Assembly: GCF_001434975.1 (NCBI RefSeq)
Contig: NZ_AZEL01000026.1
Coordinates: 1 to 64,000, forward strand
Length of the DNA stretch: 64,000 bases
Direction: 5' to 3'
Source of the DNA: Lactobacillus gallinarum DSM 10532 = JCM 2011
GTDB lineage: Bacteria > Bacillota > Bacilli > Lactobacillales > Lactobacillaceae
The translations under genes and the position numbers were made by a program. Below are positions 61,061-64,000 of the stretch, in pieces. Below the pieces are notes generated by a model that ran no database searches, was not told where the DNA came from, and saw only the letters and a program-made list of their open reading frames with translations. Numbering within the stretch: position 1 is the stretch's first letter; every line of letters begins with the position of its first letter.

Positions 61061-62401
61061 ATGGGGAAATTCTTCAATAAATATATATTGCCTCCAGTAA
61101 TGAAGTTTGTTAATACTAAACCAATGCTCTCATTAAGAGATGGGATGGTATTATCATTGCCATTCATTATGATTGGGTCAGTATTCTTGTTATTAGCTTC
61201 ATTTCCATTACCAGCTGTTGCCAACTGGATGAATGAAAATGGCTTAACTCAGTTTTGGAGTCAAGCATACAACTGTACTTTCGGTATCGGTTCTGTTTTT
61301 AGTGTTATCGGTATTGCCTACACTTGGGCAAAGAAAGATGGGATAGATCCAATTCCAGCTGGTATTACTTCATTTGTTGGTTTTTTGATTATTATGAGTC
61401 CAACCACGGCAGTTATGCAGGGAACAAAGACTGTTATTTCTGCTAAGCAAGCTCCAGTTTTATTGTCAGCTAATTATATTGACCGTACTTGGTTAGGTGG
61501 TCAAGGAACGATTGCAGCAATTATTGTAGGTTTAATTACTGGTTGGATTTACTGCTGGTTTGTTAAGAAAAAGATCACTATTAAATTACCAGAACAAGTT
61601 CCACCTGCAGTTGCAAGCTCCTTTGTTGCATTGATTCCGGCTTCCGCATTAACAGTTATGTGGCTACTTGTATACATGTTCTTTGCAAAGTTCATGGATA
61701 CTTCAATGACTCAATGGATTTATCATACAATTCAGATTCCATTACAAGGTTTGTCTGATACCTTTGGTGGTATTATGCTAGTGGCTTTCTTAATTCCATT
61801 CTTCTGGATTTTTGGTGTTCATGGTTCCAACTTGGTAGGTGGTATCGTAGGCTCAATCTTCGGTGCCAATACTCTACAAAATGCTAATATCTTTAAGGAA
61901 TATGGATATGTAACTGCTGCTCATGGCGGTCATATAGTTGTTTCAGGATTGATTGATCAATTCATTAATGTCACTGGTGCCGGAATTACTATTGGGTTAG
62001 TGGTATTCATGACATTCTTTGCTAAATCCAATCAATTAAAGAGTGTAGGTAAATTGACCATTGTACCTGGTATCTTTAATATTAATGAACCTGTCCTCTT
62101 TGGTTTGCCAGTTGTTATGAACCCAATGTTAGCTGTACCATTTATGATTATGCCAGCTATTTCTGCAGGCTGTACTTATTGGTTAATTAAATTAGGTGTC
62201 TTGCCATATTTGAACGGGATGCAGGTCCCATGGACTACGCCACCAGTTATTTCTGGTTTTATTATTGGTGGTTGGAAAGTTGCCATTTGGCAAGCAATAG
62301 TATTGGTAATTAGTTTCTTTGTATATTTACCATTTATTAAGAGATATGACAATATGTTGTATCAACAAGAACAGGCTAAAGCGACTAAAGAAGCTAAATA
62401 A
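61061..62401 (+). CDS. PTS EIIC permease, cellobiose (CelB) family
   Basis: A 446-aa membrane permease. LRDGMVLSLPFIMIGSVFLL is the N-terminal signature, IKLPEQVPPAV the central loop, PFFWIFGVHGSNLVGG the substrate region and FNINEPVLFGLPVVMNP the C-terminal motif. It should import a beta-glucoside as its 6-phosphate for the divergent glucosidase. GAGAGGAG lies upstream of ATG 61061. EIIA/EIIB partners are not adjacent. The stop codon merges with the terminator. Confidence 0.92.
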   Translation: MGKFFNKYILPPVMKFVNTKPMLSLRDGMVLSLPFIMIGSVFLLLASFPLPAVANWMNENGLTQFWSQAYNCTFGIGSVFSVIGIAYTWAKKDGIDPIPAGITSFVGFLIIMSPTTAVMQGTKTVISAKQAPVLLSANYIDRTWLGGQGTIAAIIVGLITGWIYCWFVKKKITIKLPEQVPPAVASSFVALIPASALTVMWLLVYMFFAKFMDTSMTQWIYHTIQIPLQGLSDTFGGIMLVAFLIPFFWIFGVHGSNLVGGIVGSIFGANTLQNANIFKEYGYVTAAHGGHIVVSGLIDQFINVTGAGITIGLVVFMTFFAKSNQLKSVGKLTIVPGIFNINEPVLFGLPVVMNPMLAVPFMIMPAISAGCTYWLIKLGVLPYLNGMQVPWTTPPVISGFIIGGWKVAIWQAIVLVISFFVYLPFIKRYDNMLYQQEQAKATKEAK

Positions 62402-62447
62402 AAAGATCGATGATCACCGTTTTTTAACGAAGATCATCGATCTTTTG
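62401..62447. terminator. Bidirectional terminator, second of a matched pair
   Basis: The same 46-nt sequence as 59319-59364 with one mismatch (C for A in the loop). It serves the PTS gene and the convergent glpF. Confidence 0.9.
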
Positions 62448-62452
62448 TTTTT

Positions 62453-63205
62453 CTATAATCCAAATGCAATCTTGTATAACAATGCACCGCAGATACCACC
62501 TGCGATTGGGGCAACAACTGGCACCCAACCGTAATCCCAGTGAGCGGAACCCTTATGTGGTAATGGGCAAAGTGCATAAACGATACGTGGACCTAAGTCT
62601 CTTGCAGGGTTTAATGCAGGACCTGTAGGACCACCAACAGCCATAACCAATGCGGTGATTAAGAAACCAACACCGATGTTGGCAATATCTTCTGATTGCT
62701 TGAAGAACATGCCACGGTATAAACCAACAGCTACGAATAAAAGAATAGCTGTACCAACAAATTCAGTGATAAAACCGTTCAGCTTACTGTTGGCAGAGTC
62801 ACCAGTCGCAAAGCTGGCAAAAACAGCGTCATCGCTGGCAGTTCTCTTAATGTATGGCCAGTAGACAGCGACTAACAAAAGCTGACCTACGATTGCACCA
62901 AGCATTTGCACCAAGATATATGGCAGAACTTGATCCCAAGGAAATGCGCCTGCACATGCTTGTGCAAGAGTTACGGCCGGATTCAAGTGGTTACCTGAAA
63001 TTGAACCGAACAACATTGCAGGAAGCATGACACCAAAACCGAAGCCAAATGCGATAAGCAGCCACCCACCATTGGCTTGTCCATCGCGACTGTTACCTCC
63101 AGTGTCACGCAATACTGAATTGGCAACTGAACCGTTGCCTAAAACTACCAAAATAATCGTACCGAAAAATTCAGCGAAATATTTCATTAACCAAGTATGT
63201 TCCAT
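62453..63205 (-). CDS. glpF: Glycerol uptake facilitator / aquaglyceroporin
   Basis: A 250-aa six-span channel. Both NPA boxes are intact: HLNPAVTLAQ after the second span and GPALNPARDLGPR after the fifth; the Asp after the second box is typical of glycerol-conducting members. It may pass glycerol, lactate or water. No glycerol kinase is adjacent. GGAGGAG lies about 18 nt before the ATG at 63205, so a slightly later start at MKYFAEFF is possible. Confidence 0.9.
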   Translation of the reverse strand: MEHTWLMKYFAEFFGTIILVVLGNGSVANSVLRDTGGNSRDGQANGGWLLIAFGFGFGVMLPAMLFGSISGNHLNPAVTLAQACAGAFPWDQVLPYILVQMLGAIVGQLLLVAVYWPYIKRTASDDAVFASFATGDSANSKLNGFITEFVGTAILLFVAVGLYRGMFFKQSEDIANIGVGFLITALVMAVGGPTGPALNPARDLGPRIVYALCPLPHKGSAHWDYGWVPVVAPIAGGICGALLYKIAFGL

Positions 63206-63394
63206 AGTAGATACTTTTTACTCCTCCAGTAGAAAAAATATGTGAAAAATAGTACAACCAAAGATTATACTCTTAACTGAGAAAATAGATATAGTTATTT
63301 TGAAAAAATGCAAGAATTTTGCTCGAAAATAGCTTTCGTTGACTATTCTTAATTATTTTTTTGAATAAAGGTGTAAGAAAGAATAATTTTTGCC

Positions 63395-63416
63395 CATTGG
63401 GTATGGAACCAAGTTC
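63395..63416 (+). promoter_or_regulatory. Leader hairpin before the MgtC-like gene
   Basis: Around 63401-63416 GGTATGGAACCAAGTTCCCC can fold through GGAAC/GTTCC, ending 9 nt before the start codon. No clear Shine-Dalgarno is visible, so the hairpin may control translation. Confidence 0.3.
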
Positions 63417-63424
63417 CCCAGATT

Positions 63425-63961
63425 ATGATGAGTTTCAAACTTAATTTTTTAGAAATAATTTTACGTTTATCAATGGCTACAATTTTTGCGGCAATTGTTG
63501 GCTTGGATAGAGAAGAGCATAATCATCCAGCTGGCCTTAGAACGCATATCTTGGTTTGTCTAGGAGCGTGTATCTTAGCATTGATACAAGAAGCAATTTG
63601 TAATCAGGTTCTGTATTACGCTAAAAATTACCACGATTTGTCAACCGTTCTCGGAGTCGATCCAGCCCGTCTAATCGCTCAAGTGATTGGCAGCATTGGC
63701 TTTATCGGCGCAGGCACCATCGTTATTACTCACCATTTTGTAATGGGACTTACTACAGCGACATCTTTGTGGGCTACTGCAAGTATCGGTTTAGCAATTG
63801 GCATGGGATATTACTGCATTGCAATTGTCGGTGGAGCGTTTGTTTTGCTGGTGGTAGTCATTTTACGTAAAATTGTTAAAGTAAATACATATAAGCAGGT
63901 TGAATTCAAATATACTGATCGTCATACACTTGATCAAGTTTTACAGCCAGCCGTACTTTAA
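63425..63961 (+). CDS. MgtC/SapB-family membrane protein
   Basis: A 178-aa protein with about four spans and the MgtC hallmarks GLDREEHNHPAGLRTHILV, GFIGAGTIV and GLTTATSLWATASIGLAIG. The family affects Mg2+ homeostasis and the F-type ATPase; it is not itself proven to be a transporter. The usual C-terminal ACT-like domain is mostly missing, giving a short form. The start is either ATG 63425 or 63428. It is the last gene before the window end. Confidence 0.85.
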   Translation: MMSFKLNFLEIILRLSMATIFAAIVGLDREEHNHPAGLRTHILVCLGACILALIQEAICNQVLYYAKNYHDLSTVLGVDPARLIAQVIGSIGFIGAGTIVITHHFVMGLTTATSLWATASIGLAIGMGYYCIAIVGGAFVLLVVVILRKIVKVNTYKQVEFKYTDRHTLDQVLQPAVL

Positions 63962-64000
63962 GTAGAATAAAGTACAGGTAAAACATTTTAATTTTAAAGT

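Overview
The window is a low-GC Firmicutes chromosome segment that looks like a Lactobacillus of the delbrueckii/helveticus-crispatus-amylovorus group. The grounds are a SAM-III (SMK) riboswitch on metK, T-box leaders on leuS and argS, SLAP-type wall-binding repeats on a lactocepin-like proteinase, a YSIRK/LPXTG mucus-binding adhesin, several cellobiose-type PTS permeases with catabolite (cre) sites, and class II fructose-bisphosphate aldolase. Species cannot be fixed from the sequence alone. The high number of broken genes fits a strain adapted to a rich niche such as dairy. No CRISPR array, rRNA, prophage or intact insertion sequence was seen.

Layout. 1-1.4 kb: partial tRNA-Asn, tRNA-Ser, an orphan zinc/manganese-binding lipoprotein, tRNA-Glu and tRNA-Val. 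1.5-10.5 kb: metK under an SMK box, an MFS exporter, polyprenyl diphosphate synthase, a PAP2 phosphatase, leuS under a T-box, and a MurJ/YtgP-like flippase. 10.7-22.2 kb: a surface and decay zone with a small secreted protein, a frameshifted PA-less lactocepin, a nonsense-interrupted PD-(D/E)XK nuclease, a cupin, and a mucus-binding adhesin with at least four lesions. 22.3-25.2 kb: a compact thiol-redox cassette made of a 50-aa CGPDGC protein, a thioredoxin, an ArsR-rhodanese fusion regulator, a thioredoxin reductase and a DsbA-like protein. Its two promoters carry the same operator-like sequence. 25.2-28.5 kb: HAD phosphatase, an immunity-like helical protein and a PsiD-like phosphatidylserine-decarboxylase-family enzyme, the last two behind cre-like sites, then PspC. 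28.6-31.6 kb: a wrecked alpha-galactoside operon (LacI, PTS EIIC, alpha-galactosidase).

31.6-42.3 kb: tRNA-Leu, D,D-carboxypeptidase, NAD(P)H-hydrate dehydratase, L,D-transpeptidase, a PadR/nuclease fusion scar, argS under a T-box, fba, Nudix hydrolase, an anomalous secreted protein, a Crp/Fnr regulator with a perfect FNR-type box, and a CHRD/SOD-like protein with a tiny membrane protein. 42.3-49.9 kb: two paralogous Orc1/Cdc6-like AAA ATPases, each preceded by three 20-bp direct repeats about 30 bp apart. Between them lie a decayed cluster, an MFS transporter, and an RpiR regulator divergent from a cellobiose-type PTS. 49.9-58.9 kb: acyltransferase 3, a LysR regulator and a divergent malonate decarboxylase operon (H-A-C-DE-G-hydrolase-B). 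59-64 kb: 6-phospho-beta-glucosidase divergent from a PTS EIIC between near-identical terminators, GlpF and MgtC.

The strongest candidates for something not fully described are the iteron-preceded AAA ATPase pair and the thiol cassette with twin operators. A third regulatory link is inferred: the palindrome GAACA-N3-TGTTC lies both beside the RpiR gene and, 13.8 kb away, in the bgl/PTS intergenic region, so one regulator may control both loci.
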